Of a stretch of DNA of 64,000 nt, positions 47,285-58,114 are shown piece after piece. Position numbers and translations under genes: made by a program. Origin of the DNA: Epichloe hybrida (lineage: Eukaryota; Ascomycota; Sordariomycetes; Hypocreales; Clavicipitaceae); contig JAFEKR010000011.1 of NCBI GenBank assembly GCA_019022495.1, forward strand, positions 62,001 through 126,000. The letters are read 5' to 3'. The notes beneath the pieces were generated by a model. It was not told where the DNA came from, made no database searches, and saw only the letters and a program-made list of their open reading frames with translations. The first letter of the stretch is position 1, and the number at the start of each line of letters is the position of its first letter.

Positions 47285-48094
47285 CTACGGCCACAACTCG
47301 GTTTCTTTCCACACCTCCTTCTCCAAAGTATAGTTCCATCGTCGTGCCCTTTCAGCATCAGACAAGTCGAGTCTGTCCACCTCTTCCGGCACAATGACAA
47401 GAACTCTAAAGTTTTCCCTGGCAACACTGTCGTGCAAATCCTCGACCTTTTGGCCGAGGCTGAGCTCCCCTTCTGGCTTCTCCGTCATAGGGGTCCCGGG
47501 TGGTGGATTCCGAAACGTGCCTCTCATGAAGGGGCTAAGGTTTCCGAAATGAGCCGTTAGTTCGCGGGTCCAGCTCCAGGATTCGCCCGTGTTCTTCTCC
47601 GCGGATACTTTGCGCATGTGCAGCGTCAGAGCATCTCTCACGGATGCTGCGTGGTCGTGGTCTAGTTCTATATCCGGGCCGATCATGTATATGCGGCCAC
47701 GGAGACGCCATTGGGTCTTGGACTCGGTGGCCCAGAAGACGGCTTCGATGGGGCCACCCTTGGAGGATCCCGTGGAGGATCCCGTGGAGGATCCCTTGGA
47801 GGTCGAGAGCATTTCGGATACTTTCTCCATGCGGACGTCAGTGGTGAGGGTCGGTAGATCAGTCTGGTAGGACGCAGGATTCAGAGGAGCCGGGTTCTTG
47901 CTGTTGGGTTGGAGGGAAGCCCACATCCCGCGGTAGACGACTGTGCGAGCCCGTGGGTGGAAGGATGATGGCGACACTTGATGCAGCGAGCTCAGCGTGA
48001 ACGTTGGTGATTTCATCGACTCCATGTCCGAGGCGAAGGCCTCGCGCCACGGAGCGGCTGCTACGGTCGTGCCGGTGCTGGACGTAGAGGACAT
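47285..48094 (-). CDS. Pyridoxamine 5'-phosphate oxidase-like FMN-binding protein (Alr4036 type)
   Basis: One exon of 269 residues from the ATG at 48094, which has an ideal fungal context CACAATG. In-frame ATGs at 48166 and 48178 would add 24 or 28 residues that look basic and could be a mitochondrial presequence. The body reads APWREAFASDMESMKSPTFTLSSLHQVS, ARTVVYRGMWASL, TTDVRMEKVSEML, EAVFWATESKTQWRLRGRIYMIG, then a C-terminal GELSLGQKVEDLHDSVARENFRVLVIVPEEVDRLDL. This is the FMN split-barrel layout of the Alr4036/PPOX family found in fungi next to, but distinct from, true PdxH. A GSSTGSST linker is encoded by a short GGATCC-type DNA repeat at about 47765-47800. Substrate is unknown. Confidence 0.85.
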   Translation of the reverse strand: MSSTSSTGTTVAAAPWREAFASDMESMKSPTFTLSSLHQVSPSSFHPRARTVVYRGMWASLQPNSKNPAPLNPASYQTDLPTLTTDVRMEKVSEMLSTSKGSSTGSSTGSSKGGPIEAVFWATESKTQWRLRGRIYMIGPDIELDHDHAASVRDALTLHMRKVSAEKNTGESWSWTRELTAHFGNLSPFMRGTFRNPPPGTPMTEKPEGELSLGQKVEDLHDSVARENFRVLVIVPEEVDRLDLSDAERARRWNYTLEKEVWKETELWP

Positions 48095-48519
48095 TGTGCG
48101 CTGAAGTTGCTGGCTGATTTGTTGTTGTATCCTTGCGTTTGCCAACCTCCTAAGATGTTGGGTCATCAGTAAACCCATCAGCAACCCGTACGTATCAGTG
48201 CGTGCCGTAAAGTATATTCACGTTGCCATCGCTGACAAATGCCGACTCCGTCTGGCGCTTGTCGTCTGTCGGGCCCCGCATTGTTGGAGTGACGTGGGCT
48301 ATGAATCATGATTCATGACATGGAGAGGGGGAGAAATAGTCCATACGGAGTGTAGGATTCGTGGAATTCCCATTCGAGGTATTAGACTGAACCTCTTCCG
48401 TCTTCAAAAGGGTTGTCATCACCCTGTCATGGGTTTCACCACAGCGTTTGTTGTTTGTTTAGTTAAAATTAGTCCACTTGGGCTTTGCTTAACCCAGTAG
48501 ATGATGGGCCTACCCTACG

Positions 48520-48880
48520 GTGTCCAAGGTGAGAACGCCTATCTATATTATATAATAGTTTTAACCTTTAGCTAGTAAAAACATTAATAACCTTTACACA
48601 CTCACTCATTTCACTTGTGAAAGCTACTATTAGGTGCAGTATGTGATGTGAGAAGCTAGTTGTCCTCTACTCTAAAAGTGCTAAATCTGGTCAGTCTTCT
48701 ATGACTACAGTCGTTCTGCCATGTAATTATGTAGTGCGAAGATATAAGTAAATTCTACGGAGTACATATGCACATTTAACTTTTCACGGATGCGCGTTTA
48801 CATACGGATTAAATTAGTTGTCCAAGAAGGAGGTACTGCGCTTTTACATGTAGAGATCCACTAAATATAGGAAGGCGCCA
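48520..48880. other. Second AT-rich island
   Basis: It is rich in TA (for example TATATTATATAATAG) with no coding potential, and differs sharply from the GC-richer flanks. It carries two copies of the TACGGA motif at 48756 and 48803. It resembles a RIP-degraded repeat, but no element could be identified. Confidence 0.35.
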
Positions 48881-49122
48881 GCTCTTCACGCGCAAGTGGG
48901 TCTAGAAACAACGAATTTTATGTACAACAAGACTGCGCTAACTTGTTGGATCGTACCCTTCAGCAACAGTGTCAGCGCACAGCGCAATTCAGGAGGCAAA
49001 GTGCAAGCCTAGCAAAGAACAGCTCAAGATACGTACATATGAAACACTATCCGGACATGTCTGCCGCTCTGCATGATAGTAGTGTAGGGGTCAAGCTGCC
49101 AAAACAGCGAGGGTGATGCACA

Positions 49123-49142
49123 GGGGGGGGGGGGGGGGGGGG
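49123..49142. repeat. Homopolymer G20
   Basis: Twenty consecutive G, followed immediately by GCGCC and the motif TACGGAATACTCCGTA at 49150. Confidence 0.95.
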
Positions 49143-51332
49143 CGCCTTCTACGGAATACTCCGTAATAGTTCGCTGGCAAGAAGAAAAATCAACGTTGGG
49201 TAATGTAAATAGAGCAAGGCCGGCTGTCGCGACTTCAGGGGGGGGTGACATCTGATGTGGGAATCGATTTGGAGCAAGATTCCGGAATTCAGGCAAAGTT
49301 TAGTGCCCGCGCACATGCACGTTTTCAATCGGCCCATCTATCCATGCACACTTGCGGCACCAGGCAGAGTTGCTATTCGGGACAAGTCAGATATTATGTC
49401 CCGCAAAACTGGTGCATCGCACGGTTCTGTATCACGGAGTACTCCGTAATCCGTAGACCAAGAGAAAAACCCAGGGACATGCGTCATTTTCTTCCAGAGG
49501 AGCAAGGCATCAAATTCCCAATTCACAATTCCCTACGGATTACTCTACTATCAGCTATTAGCCAGGCGCTTCAAGAATCAGTGCCAACGGGAACATGACA
49601 AGGTATGTGTGCGTGCAGTGGTGATTGACACGGTTCGGGTCGGGTGGCCCTGGCAAAACTGCATCGCCTCTTGTTTTAGATGTTGGATGCTGGAGAACTG
49701 GGACCATTTCCGCTGGTGGGACAATGATGTAGCAATGCTTGACGCAGATTGCAGGAAGTGGGCATGGTTAACAAGAATCATGGTCCGAGGCTCGACACGA
49801 TATTATACATGTACAACTGCCCCAGGTTCTACCGAACCCGGGCGCAGATGCGGGTGCGGGTGCAACATGAACGGGCTCGTGTATTACATATTGTGGGTTT
49901 TTGGGGAAACAAACACCAACGCAGTCGATTTTTCGGTGCTCGGAGTCTCTGCTCGGAGAGAGAATGGAAATGTCTCGTGTTGTTCAACGCAGACGGTGTT
50001 ATTGTAGTAGTTCGTGACTTCGTATGCTGCAGCACGTTCGGGTTATTCGATTGAGTTGAAAGACAAATAGGCTGGGAATAAACGGGACACTTGACGCCAA
50101 ATTGAACGTCATGCGCGGCCACTAGAGATAAGGTCAACGGAAACCTCCGGCATATCGCTGGACATCGCTGGACATCGGTGGACATTTGCAAAGTACCCAG
50201 AAAGTCCACCAAGTCTAGGAAATGCGCGGGAGAGTGCGGGCGTCTACTCTAGACCAGTCTCATGGGAATCCTACCCAGCCATGAGTTGCATTTACCTTGA
50301 AACGGGGTTCGGGGAGAAGCGGCTTGACGAGTTATCTCTTGGAGATCAAAAAGTCGTGCTGTGCTAGTCAGAAATCCTGGTTGGATAAAGTGAAAGGGTT
50401 CTTGAAGGATCAATTCTATTGACTTGTCAAGCATTATTATTGGCGCACTATAGACCAGGCCTGCCTGGCCGCCTGGTCAATCCAGTCAAAACGGCTGGCT
50501 TGGCTGACCTGGCAGGAACGTGGGCAGGTGCGGGGAGCCACACTTGCCCAGTCTGCAAGTTGCACAGAGGCTTATCATTACTTGCTCCTCGGGAAGTGAG
50601 GAAGTGAGGAAGTGAGGAAGAGAGGAATAGGAAGAAAGACAAGACAGACAGTGTGTGTGCGCGCGCGCGCCTGTAGTCGTAGAAGGGAGAGAGAGAGACC
50701 ACAGCCCACTAGGTCTGTTTTATTTTTGTATGGATGACGGCAGGTCAATTCTGCCCGCGCTGTCCGGTAATAATACTATGTACATAGAAGAAAAAACAGG
50801 GGGGCGACAGAGCGAGGGGGATTAGAACGGGGATGCCGACGGGGATAGGGTATTTGGCCACTTTTTAATGCTATACTTCAAAACGCGGTTAGTCTCGTCG
50901 GGTGAGCAAGTGAATTCCTTGACTGACGACGGCTGGCGCTGACTTTGACGGGCCGACGACCTTGACCAAATACTCTCCGTCAGTCAACCTCACAGCTGGC
51001 AGAAAGTCTGGCCGACAGCTGCTGGGCTGGGCTGGGCTGGACTGGACTGGACTGGACTGGATTAGACTTGGTGCATCTCATCTGGCTCTTATTCCCATCT
51101 TCTTCACCTCCCCGTTTCCTCGCTCTCCTGGTCCTTAATTCCCTTTATTCCCCTCTCAATCCCAAGCGCGGAGCTCCGAATTCAAGGAGAATTAGCTGAA
51201 GATCAAAGCCTGCACTGCAGTCCGGTGCATTGGCCGCCGCCGCCCAGCTTCCGGCAACCGACAACGTTGCGCTACTATTTCCGGCTGCATTCCGTCCGGC
51301 CTGTTGGATCGCAACCACTCTCAAGCTACCCT

Positions 51333-51369
51333 CCAGACCAGACCAGACCAGACCAGACCAGACCAGACC
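51333..51369. repeat. Tandem 5-nt repeat (CAGAC)7 in the leader of the Zn2Cys6 gene
   Basis: About seven copies of CAGAC sit 75-110 nt before the start codon, with a second 5-nt repeat (CTGGG/CTGGA) 300 nt further upstream. Confidence 0.9.
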
Positions 51370-51444
51370 TACTTACTTGACTTGCCGGTCCATTCAGCAC
51401 CCTGTCGTCATCCTCTCTGGCTTCGGTCGATTGGCTGTGAGCAG

Positions 51445-54141
51445 ATGGACTTGTCGCTTCTGCACCTCGCCCAACACCGGCCTGGTGCGAGGGACGCTGC
51501 CTCGCCCTCATCAATGCCAGTTAAACCCGATCTCGACTCATGCTCCAGCATTGCCTCGACGATTTCCCTTGGCGGTCCAACACACTCCTATTCTCGACAT
51601 CCTGCTCTTCCAAGAGGCGACGGTGCAAACCTCGCTTATCGGAAATTGAATGGCGAGAGGTCCCCTTCCAACGGCGATGAACCACTGAGGAAGAAGCAGA
51701 AGCGCAACAAACCGACCTTGTCATGCCATGAATGTGTGGAAAGAAAGACAAAGGTATGCATGTTTCTTATTGTGAGAAGAAATGCCATATTTTCTCTCCG
51801 TGCTGTCTCTTCTTCGGGTTTCTTGTTGTTAGAAGACAGACCCTTGTGTGCTGTGTTTGGCACGGTACATATCAAGTGCCCTTTCTTCATGAAATTCTTG
51901 GTCTCTCATGCATTGCATTGCAGTGGTCATTTGGGATTTCCCGCACTTGCAGTGCTTGTACTGTTGCACGGCATCTCGCTGTTACCCTTCATCCCGGCTG
52001 GTCACATGTGCCACCTCAGAAGGTCCCAACCAGTTGTTGTTTTCAGAAAATACCCAATTCAGGCAGCGAGTCAAGTCTTTCAAGTTGGGCTCGGGGGATT
52101 CTTGTCATTCATGGTGTCACAATCCGTGCTTATATCTGAGTCAAAGAAGAAGAAAGCATTCAACAATTAACACAAAAGTGTCTAGTGCGACAGAGGTCGG
52201 CCTCACTGTCTTGCTTGTGAGTTCACCTGATTTAAAAAAAAAAAATGACATGATGACGGGCCTCGATCGCCCTGCTAACGAGGTTGGAAAGGTATCAAAC
52301 GGCAGACAAAATGTCGATATGCGCATGTAGCCAATCTACTAGAGTAAGTGACTCATCGGAATAGGAGCTTCTGACGAGACTGACACAACATGTCAAAGGG
52401 AAACATCTAGGTCTGCTGCAAATGGACGTCGAATGACCCGGCCGCCTAAGAAGAAGGCCCCAGGGGATGGATCCATGTCCATCCCCAATATCGCAGACAG
52501 GGGTGCCATCAATGACCAAGACGCTTCATCTCGTGGTGCAGCGGCCTTGTCCACTGGGCTGCTGTCGCATGTGCCGTATTCAGTAACCAAAGCCAGCAAC
52601 GTTTTTGGTATTGGGTCAGAGCATCCGTTTGCAAACTACTGGACTTGCGAGGGTGGCTTGGGCGAAGTCATTTCGGTCCTGCCAGAGAAAATCCAAGCTG
52701 ATATACTGGTTGCCCGATATTTCGAATGCGTTGATCCCATCTATCCCATGATCCACCGCCAAACCTTCTATGCCGACTATGAACACTTTTGGCGGGTCGG
52801 GGCCGAAGAGAAGAATAAGATGGAAGCTTCCTTTATTGCTTTGATGTTTGTTATATTGGCCCTCGGCACACAATTCGTCACGACTACAACCGCAGACGAC
52901 CGAAAGGAGACTGCCGAGTTCTACGCATCCGCATCCAACCAGGCGCTCCGCGTGTCGTCGTATCTGAGTACCGCATCGTTGAGATCTATACAGGCAATGG
53001 TGTTGATGACGTACTTTCTGATCAATGACAACCACGCGTCAGATGGATGGGCATTTGCTGGCATTTTGATCCGACAAGCGTATGCCATGGGCCTGCACCG
53101 TGACCCCAACATCGGTAAGTTGACGCACAGCGACGCACAGCGACGCACAGCATATCCTGCCTCTATCGAGGCAAAGGTCTGAGGGTTCGATAGTGTGACA
53201 CAAGCTAATTCGTCCCTTGGTTTTTTTTCTTTCTCTTGGTTGGTTCAAATTACAGTCACGCCCAATGCCAACCCGTTTGAGAAACAGCAGAGACGAAAAG
53301 TTTGGCAAGCTGTCTTGTTGCAAGACACATTCTTGACGGTTCTCTTGTCCTTGCCACCTTCGGCCACACACACGGACGTTTCCGTAGACGACTTGCTGGA
53401 TGACAGGGCTTCCATCGCCAGTAGTGACCCTACCGACACGGCGTACATCCGGGGCTCTTGGATGTTGGCTAACTTGGTGCAAGAAACCATCTGCTCACCC
53501 CGGTCACTGGATGTGTCGATCTGCACAACGGTGCGGCACAAGTCAAAATTAGTGGCCGACTTTCGAGCTGTTTACCGCTCGTTTCCCGACGTATTTCGGT
53601 CTTGGGACGCGGACAGTCTGACAGCCGTGGCAAGTACCAACAAGCGCATCGTGAGGCAGACATTGTTCCTGACGAGCAACTACTTCCACAACCTCATGTT
53701 AGTTCACGCTTCAGAGAGCCCCGAAGTGCCGGTCAATGTCCGAGGGACACTGGAAGCGGCTCACGATGCAATCAGCGCATTCTTTCTCATGTTTAATCTG
53801 TTGGAATCCGAGGCCAGAGTCTGGTGGGTATTCAATCATCGTGCCTTTTTGGAAGCGCTGTGCATAGCCAATGTGCTTCGCGAAACAGCCAAAGATGCAG
53901 CCGGCAAAGATATGCTCGTGAGAGATCCTTTGTTTGTAAGAGCCAGAGGCGATATCAGTAAGTCCGTTTCACAACTCTGGCAACCTCCGAATCAGAAGTG
54001 AAAGCTCGCATCGGTTCGCATGGACTCTTCTTGCTAACGCGGTCGCACACAGCTCGGATGATTCAAATCATGGAGCTCATTGGCTCCGACAACGATGTGG
54101 CGCGTACACGAGTACACATTTTGAGCGAATTTTTGGATTGA
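51445..54141 (+). CDS. Zn(II)2Cys6 fungal transcription factor
   Basis: Six exons: 51445-51753, 52186-52216 (31 nt), 52292-52343, 52411-53114, 53256-53957, 54053-54141, coding for 628 residues. The zinc cluster is complete only after splicing: exon 1 ends CHECVERKTK, exon 2 gives CDRGRPHCLA, exon 3 gives the next Cys and IKRQTKCRYAHVANLLE. This is an exact CX2CX6CX6CX2CX6C, preceded by basic KKQKRNK. Exon 4 starts the fungal-specific regulatory domain (ARYFECVDPIYPMIHRQTFY, FINDNHASDGWAFAG-like and IRQAYAMGLHRDPNI). Target genes cannot be told, and neighbours form no cluster. Intron 1 is 432 nt, far longer than others, and open in frame. The start is the first in-frame ATG; 51514 is an alternative. 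Confidence 0.93.
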
Positions 54142-54902
54142 ACATGGTTGGCAACGCATTTTCGGCTGGCTCGAGAGCTTCGGAAAGGCGACCGAGGTGT
54201 GTGGGGCCGGAATTCAGACGGCGGGTCTCGTCAGCCGGCCGGCCGCCGTTGGGCCGTTGTAACCATGTGGAGAGAGAACATTTTCAGCCTTGTTGGTGGT
54301 GGGTGGACGACCCCGTTGGACACGTAATAACTACGCATTCAAGACAGGCTTGCACGTAACGTACGCAATTGGACAGGCAGGCAGCCCTTTTCGCTCTTCC
54401 CAGCCAACTTTCGCGTCCTCCTTTGGCGCACGAGTATATTTGTTGTCGTGGCTATTCATTCATTCCGATGCAGGTGGACTCGGTCTCCTCCGCCGTACGA
54501 GAGTGAGGATGATGGCGTGTTTCACGGGCGGTTGGCGAGAGGGTAATATTGGGGAATGCCTGTGTTCTTCTATTTCCTCGCTCATCATGATACCATTTTG
54601 ATTTGCTTCTCATTCTTCCTCCTACTTGTTTATGAACAGTGAACAGGGTTGGCAGGTTGGTTCTAGGAGTGAGCGCAACGGAATCAGTATCACTGGCGTC
54701 GGGCGCGCCACCGATCGCATCAGGCTACTTACTCTACTTGTTCTTCACTGCGAACGCAGCTCATTACGGCCAGCTTGATCGCGGACTGTCTCAGAAACTG
54801 TATGCTTGTTTGTCGCACACAACGGATATGGACTTCTTCACTTGGACAGCTGATGACCTGACTTACTACAGTCACGGGTCAATCGGAATCCCCTCCAAAA
54901 TC
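54142..54902. other. Tail-to-tail intergenic region, Zn2Cys6 gene / TatD gene
   Basis: Expected to contain both 3' UTRs. A GCCGGCCGGCCG block lies at 54235-54246. No gene is seen. Confidence 0.5.
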
Positions 54903-56249
54903 TTAGCCAAATATGAAGTCCTCGAAATTCTTCCCAATCGTCCTCACGCCTTCTTCCAAACTCCACCCTTTTGCTCCACACACTCTCCTGTACATGGTTT
55001 CCAGTGCAGCTTCCATATCCTCCCCGGCCACATGAAGATCGCTCTCTACGAGAAGATTTTCCGCAGGCACTGCCTTGACAACCTCGTCAAACTTTGCGCG
55101 GGTTGCTTCTGTGCCCAGGTTGACGGCTGCTGAGAAGGAAAAGTATATCTTGGCGGGAATGTTGGGACGAAGCCATTGTTTGAGGCCTTCCACCGGGCCG
55201 CTGTACGAATGGAGGCATATCCGTGGCGGGTATGGTTTCCCGCCATCACCGCCATCATGGGCGGAGTCCTCATTATCCGAGTCGTCGTGTTCCGCCCCCG
55301 GTGCAGTGTTTCGCCTCTCTCTTCGCGATAGGACGTGCTTCTCATGGCCTTTCCAACAGCTGGATACTGTGTCGTACAAGACGCCGTGAGCTTGTACACC
55401 GTGGACACTGACTGGCCTGCCGACTTCTCCCGCGAGATGGAGCTGAACGCGTAGCATTGTCTGCTGGTGCCGCATTTGTACCTTGTACGGGCTCAGTCGA
55501 CGGCGCTCCCGGCCCCCCGGTGTCAGACCATGATCGTCTCTGGATGCGGCGAGTGAATGGTCCCAGCTTTCGGGCAGTCGAAATGCTTTGTCGAGTCCTA
55601 TCTCGCCAACAAGTGCAATGGGATACGATTCTAGCTTGGCCCGAGTAGAACTGACGAATGAAGATACAGGAGTCGGCGTGGGCAAAGAGGCTATGAAGCC
55701 GTCTTCTTGCGGCGCAGGGGCCAATACGGACTGATAGTGTGCTCTTTTGGCAGATAGCAGAGCGGCCTCGTCTGCGGCGGCGTCTTCTCGTGGCGGCGCA
55801 TTGTACGTCGGGACAGACGCGGCGTCATCATACATTTGATGAGAGAACCATGGATGCCACCCGAAAGAAGGTACGACTTGGCACTTTCTCTGCACGACTA
55901 GTGGCACATTGGCCGCATCTTGACTGGATGCATCGTCGCCAGGTCCACGAGCGTTCTGATGGAATCTCTCCCCGTGACGACCCCGCAAAGAGGCACAGTC
56001 TTGAACACCGTGCAGTGACGCCACCTCGGCTACCAGATGCTGGTCTTGGGAGCGAGTTGCCATGATGGCAAGTGCGGAAGTGCGCATTGTGTCGAGGCTG
56101 GTGATGGAGTCCATGGTATCAGTTGGGTGACAATGAGCATCGTAAACAGGGAGGTGCCACGGAAATGGTTCGTTGCCGGCGGCGGCGAGATCCCGGCTGC
56201 CATGTTGGGAACAATGGTCTTGTTGGTCGCTTTGATGCTGCTGGCACAT
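54903..56249 (-). CDS. TatD-family metal-dependent hydrolase (Scn1-like)
   Basis: One exon of 448 residues from ATG 56249 (context AACCATGT). The amidohydrolase-type signature YDAHCHPTDT near residue 36 supplies the first metal-binding His pair. SFGWHPWFSHQM, ALVGEIGLDKAF (the metal-bridging Glu), RPVSVHGVQAHGVLYD, RICLHSYSGPVEGLKQWL and ENLLVESDLHVAG (catalytic Asp) follow in order. The insertions around residues 85-110 and 260-330 are longer than in bacterial TatD and look disordered. TatD proteins are DNases or uncharacterised phosphoesterases, and the fungal branch is named after S. pombe Scn1. Activity here is inferred from the family. Confidence 0.9.
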   Translation of the reverse strand: MCQQHQSDQQDHCSQHGSRDLAAAGNEPFPWHLPVYDAHCHPTDTMDSITSLDTMRTSALAIMATRSQDQHLVAEVASLHGVQDCASLRGRHGERFHQNARGPGDDASSQDAANVPLVVQRKCQVVPSFGWHPWFSHQMYDDAASVPTYNAPPREDAAADEAALLSAKRAHYQSVLAPAPQEDGFIASLPTPTPVSSFVSSTRAKLESYPIALVGEIGLDKAFRLPESWDHSLAASRDDHGLTPGGRERRRLSPYKVQMRHQQTMLRVQLHLAGEVGRPVSVHGVQAHGVLYDTVSSCWKGHEKHVLSRRERRNTAPGAEHDDSDNEDSAHDGGDGGKPYPPRICLHSYSGPVEGLKQWLRPNIPAKIYFSFSAAVNLGTEATRAKFDEVVKAVPAENLLVESDLHVAGEDMEAALETMYRRVCGAKGWSLEEGVRTIGKNFEDFIFG

Positions 56250-56993
56250 GGTTGTGTAACAAAATCTGCAATCTACACATACATACTCGGTACATGTGGG
56301 CGGGCGTTGAAGATTGGGGGGGTTTCAAAGAATATTACATAAGTCCAATCCCCATTTGAGATTCAAGTGGAGCGCAGGCAAGGGCACGCGTGGGTTGTCG
56401 TCGGCCCGTCTGCCCGTCTGCCCGTCTGCCTGTCTGCCGTATGTAGAGCAGAACTACGGACTGTTACTGGCTACCCTGCCCTGCCCGTCCAATGTTCAGA
56501 TGGGAATGGTGAGATGTTGTGCTCCCGGCTCCGTTATGCAAGTGACATCATGTGATTGTTCCGTAGTATGCATGAAGGCCAGTGTCCAATTGCATCGTCT
56601 CTTTTCATGCCGGAAGGAACCGGAACTTGTCTGCCCGGTACCGATGCATCATCGCTTCTGCGCGGCAAAGAAGGTGGCGATTTTCCCAGACGGCCAGAAA
56701 CAGGAGGCTTCTCTTAGGGTTTCTTAAGGGGTTTGTTTCCTAGGGCCAAGCTGTCGAAAACCCTGATTGGGTAGTGGATGGTGGGTGCAAATCGAGTCAT
56801 CAGTCAGCATGTGATTGAGCCCCCTCCTCCAGGACTCCAGGACTCCAGGACTCTTGTCAAGTCGATCGATCCCGCGTCTTTCACTAAGCAGCCCATCCAT
56901 CTCCATCCTTCGCTTCCTGCTTTGCAACACGACCATCACGAGCTTGCGAACAGTCTGGTTGGTTCGTCTCGACCCATACGCGTGCATCCCTCC

Positions 56994-57075
<82 letters not shown>

Positions 57076-57337
57076 ATCGCCATTTATGGCAGCCGCCTCG
57101 CCATTGCTCCTTCCGCCCAGAGCAGAGCAGAGCAGAGCAGCTCATCTTCTTCCTCCTGGACTTGTCGCGTGCTCTGCCTCCGAGTCACAGAAGACCAGAA
57201 AATTCCCGCCTACAACACATGGGATACAACAGAGCAGCTCCGGGTTCAAGAAGACTGTGATATGTACATGCGGTGACTCTGCCAAGTAACCGCCTTCCTC
57301 ACAGCCTCTGTTCTCTATTCCCTCGTACCCATCCATC
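56250..57337. other. Divergent intergenic region, TatD gene / membrane-protein gene
   Basis: 1.1 kb between head-to-head starts. It contains CCCGTCTG repeats at about 56406-56435, CTCCAGGA repeats at about 56827-56852, the (TCG)n array listed separately, and AGCAG repeats at about 57119-57140. No gene is called. Short frames across the TCG array are artefacts. Confidence 0.55.
56995..57074. repeat. Trinucleotide array (TCG)26-27
   Basis: Eighty nucleotides of uninterrupted TCG. It lies 264 nt upstream of the ATG at 57338, hence perhaps in its 5' leader. It is open in all six frames. Confidence 0.97.
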
Positions 57338-58114
57338 ATGGCGCTCCTCAACCCTGTCTATGCCTTTGTTGTTCCTTTTCTCTTCGTCGTCACAGTTCCT
57401 CTGGCCGTGCTCGCCGGCATTACCACGACGCTTGCTTTCGCCCTTCTCATATTTCGAGTCATCATGGTGTATCTGGATGTCACCCTCTCACTCATACCAC
57501 AATCCCTCGCCAGCCTCAAGCTCCGCCGGCGCTACATACCTCACCAAGATCAAATGCCCGCCGCATTCACCAATTATTCCACGGGAAGCAGCAATGGCGA
57601 CAGCTCAACAACTGCGTTGTCCATCCATCAGCAGTCGCTTTTCCAAAGACGAAGACGCCGTCGGCCAAGCAGCAGCATCAGTGTCCTGTCTTCAGGTGGC
57701 ACCACCACGCCCGTCGGTGACTTTGGCCTAGGTCTCATGCCCAGTGTTGGTCCAGAGCGCGATTTTGAAGGAATCGGCGGGTGGCGTTGCGGAGATGACG
57801 ACGAGGTGTGGACCACGATTAACTCTCGAATGGAACTGCCGGATCGAGGATTCGGACGACATCATTACCGAACTCCATCTGGTGGCGGGGCCACGACTCC
57901 AGGAGATGGAGGCGTCTTGATGATGAAAGCGAGACGGAGGAGCCCTGAAACCAGAGCAGTTGTTTTGACAGCGTCGTCACCTACTAGCTGTCGGACAAGG
58001 ACGCCTTCTGCTTCTCGTCTTCAGAGTTTGACTACGATTGGGAACGCAGAAGACAGTTACTTCGCGTTGAATGCATCGCCAAAAGCATGGAGCAGCAAGA
58101 AGCTGTCTACTTGA
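57338..58114 (+). CDS. Fungal membrane protein of unknown function
   Basis: One exon of 258 residues. The family was not recognised. Residues 7-32 and 34-58 form two adjacent hydrophobic helices (VYAFVVPFLFVVTVPLAVLA, then TLAFALLIFRVIMVYLDVTL), followed directly by LKLRRRYIP, a positive-inside boundary. The remaining 190 residues are Ser/Thr/Gly/Arg-rich and disordered, with a poly-Arg tract and SSSIS, typical of phosphorylated tails. Intact length and the clean start (CATCATGG) support a real gene. Function is unknown. Confidence 0.7.
   Translation: MALLNPVYAFVVPFLFVVTVPLAVLAGITTTLAFALLIFRVIMVYLDVTLSLIPQSLASLKLRRRYIPHQDQMPAAFTNYSTGSSNGDSSTTALSIHQQSLFQRRRRRRPSSSISVLSSGGTTTPVGDFGLGLMPSVGPERDFEGIGGWRCGDDDEVWTTINSRMELPDRGFGRHHYRTPSGGGATTPGDGGVLMMKARRRSPETRAVVLTASSPTSCRTRTPSASRLQSLTTIGNAEDSYFALNASPKAWSSKKLST

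Larger units (their letters stand above)
48095..51444. other. Gene-poor stretch (3.35 kb) upstream of the Zn2Cys6 gene
   Basis: No gene is supported. It contains an AT-rich island (48520-48880), G20 at 49123-49142, the densest group of the palindromic motif (48344, 48756, 48803, 49150, 49433, 49534), (GAAGTGAG)-type repeats at about 50594-50620, a GT/GC alternating run at 50650-50671 and 5-bp repeats TGGGC/TGGAC at 51024-51061. The pyrimidine-rich stretch 51090-51160 is likely leader or core promoter of the transcription-factor gene. Confidence 0.55.

Noticed and set aside
49245..50007. Two plus-strand ORFs of 117 and 132 codons
   Set aside because: Trp/Cys-rich random-looking translation and no supporting splice or start context.
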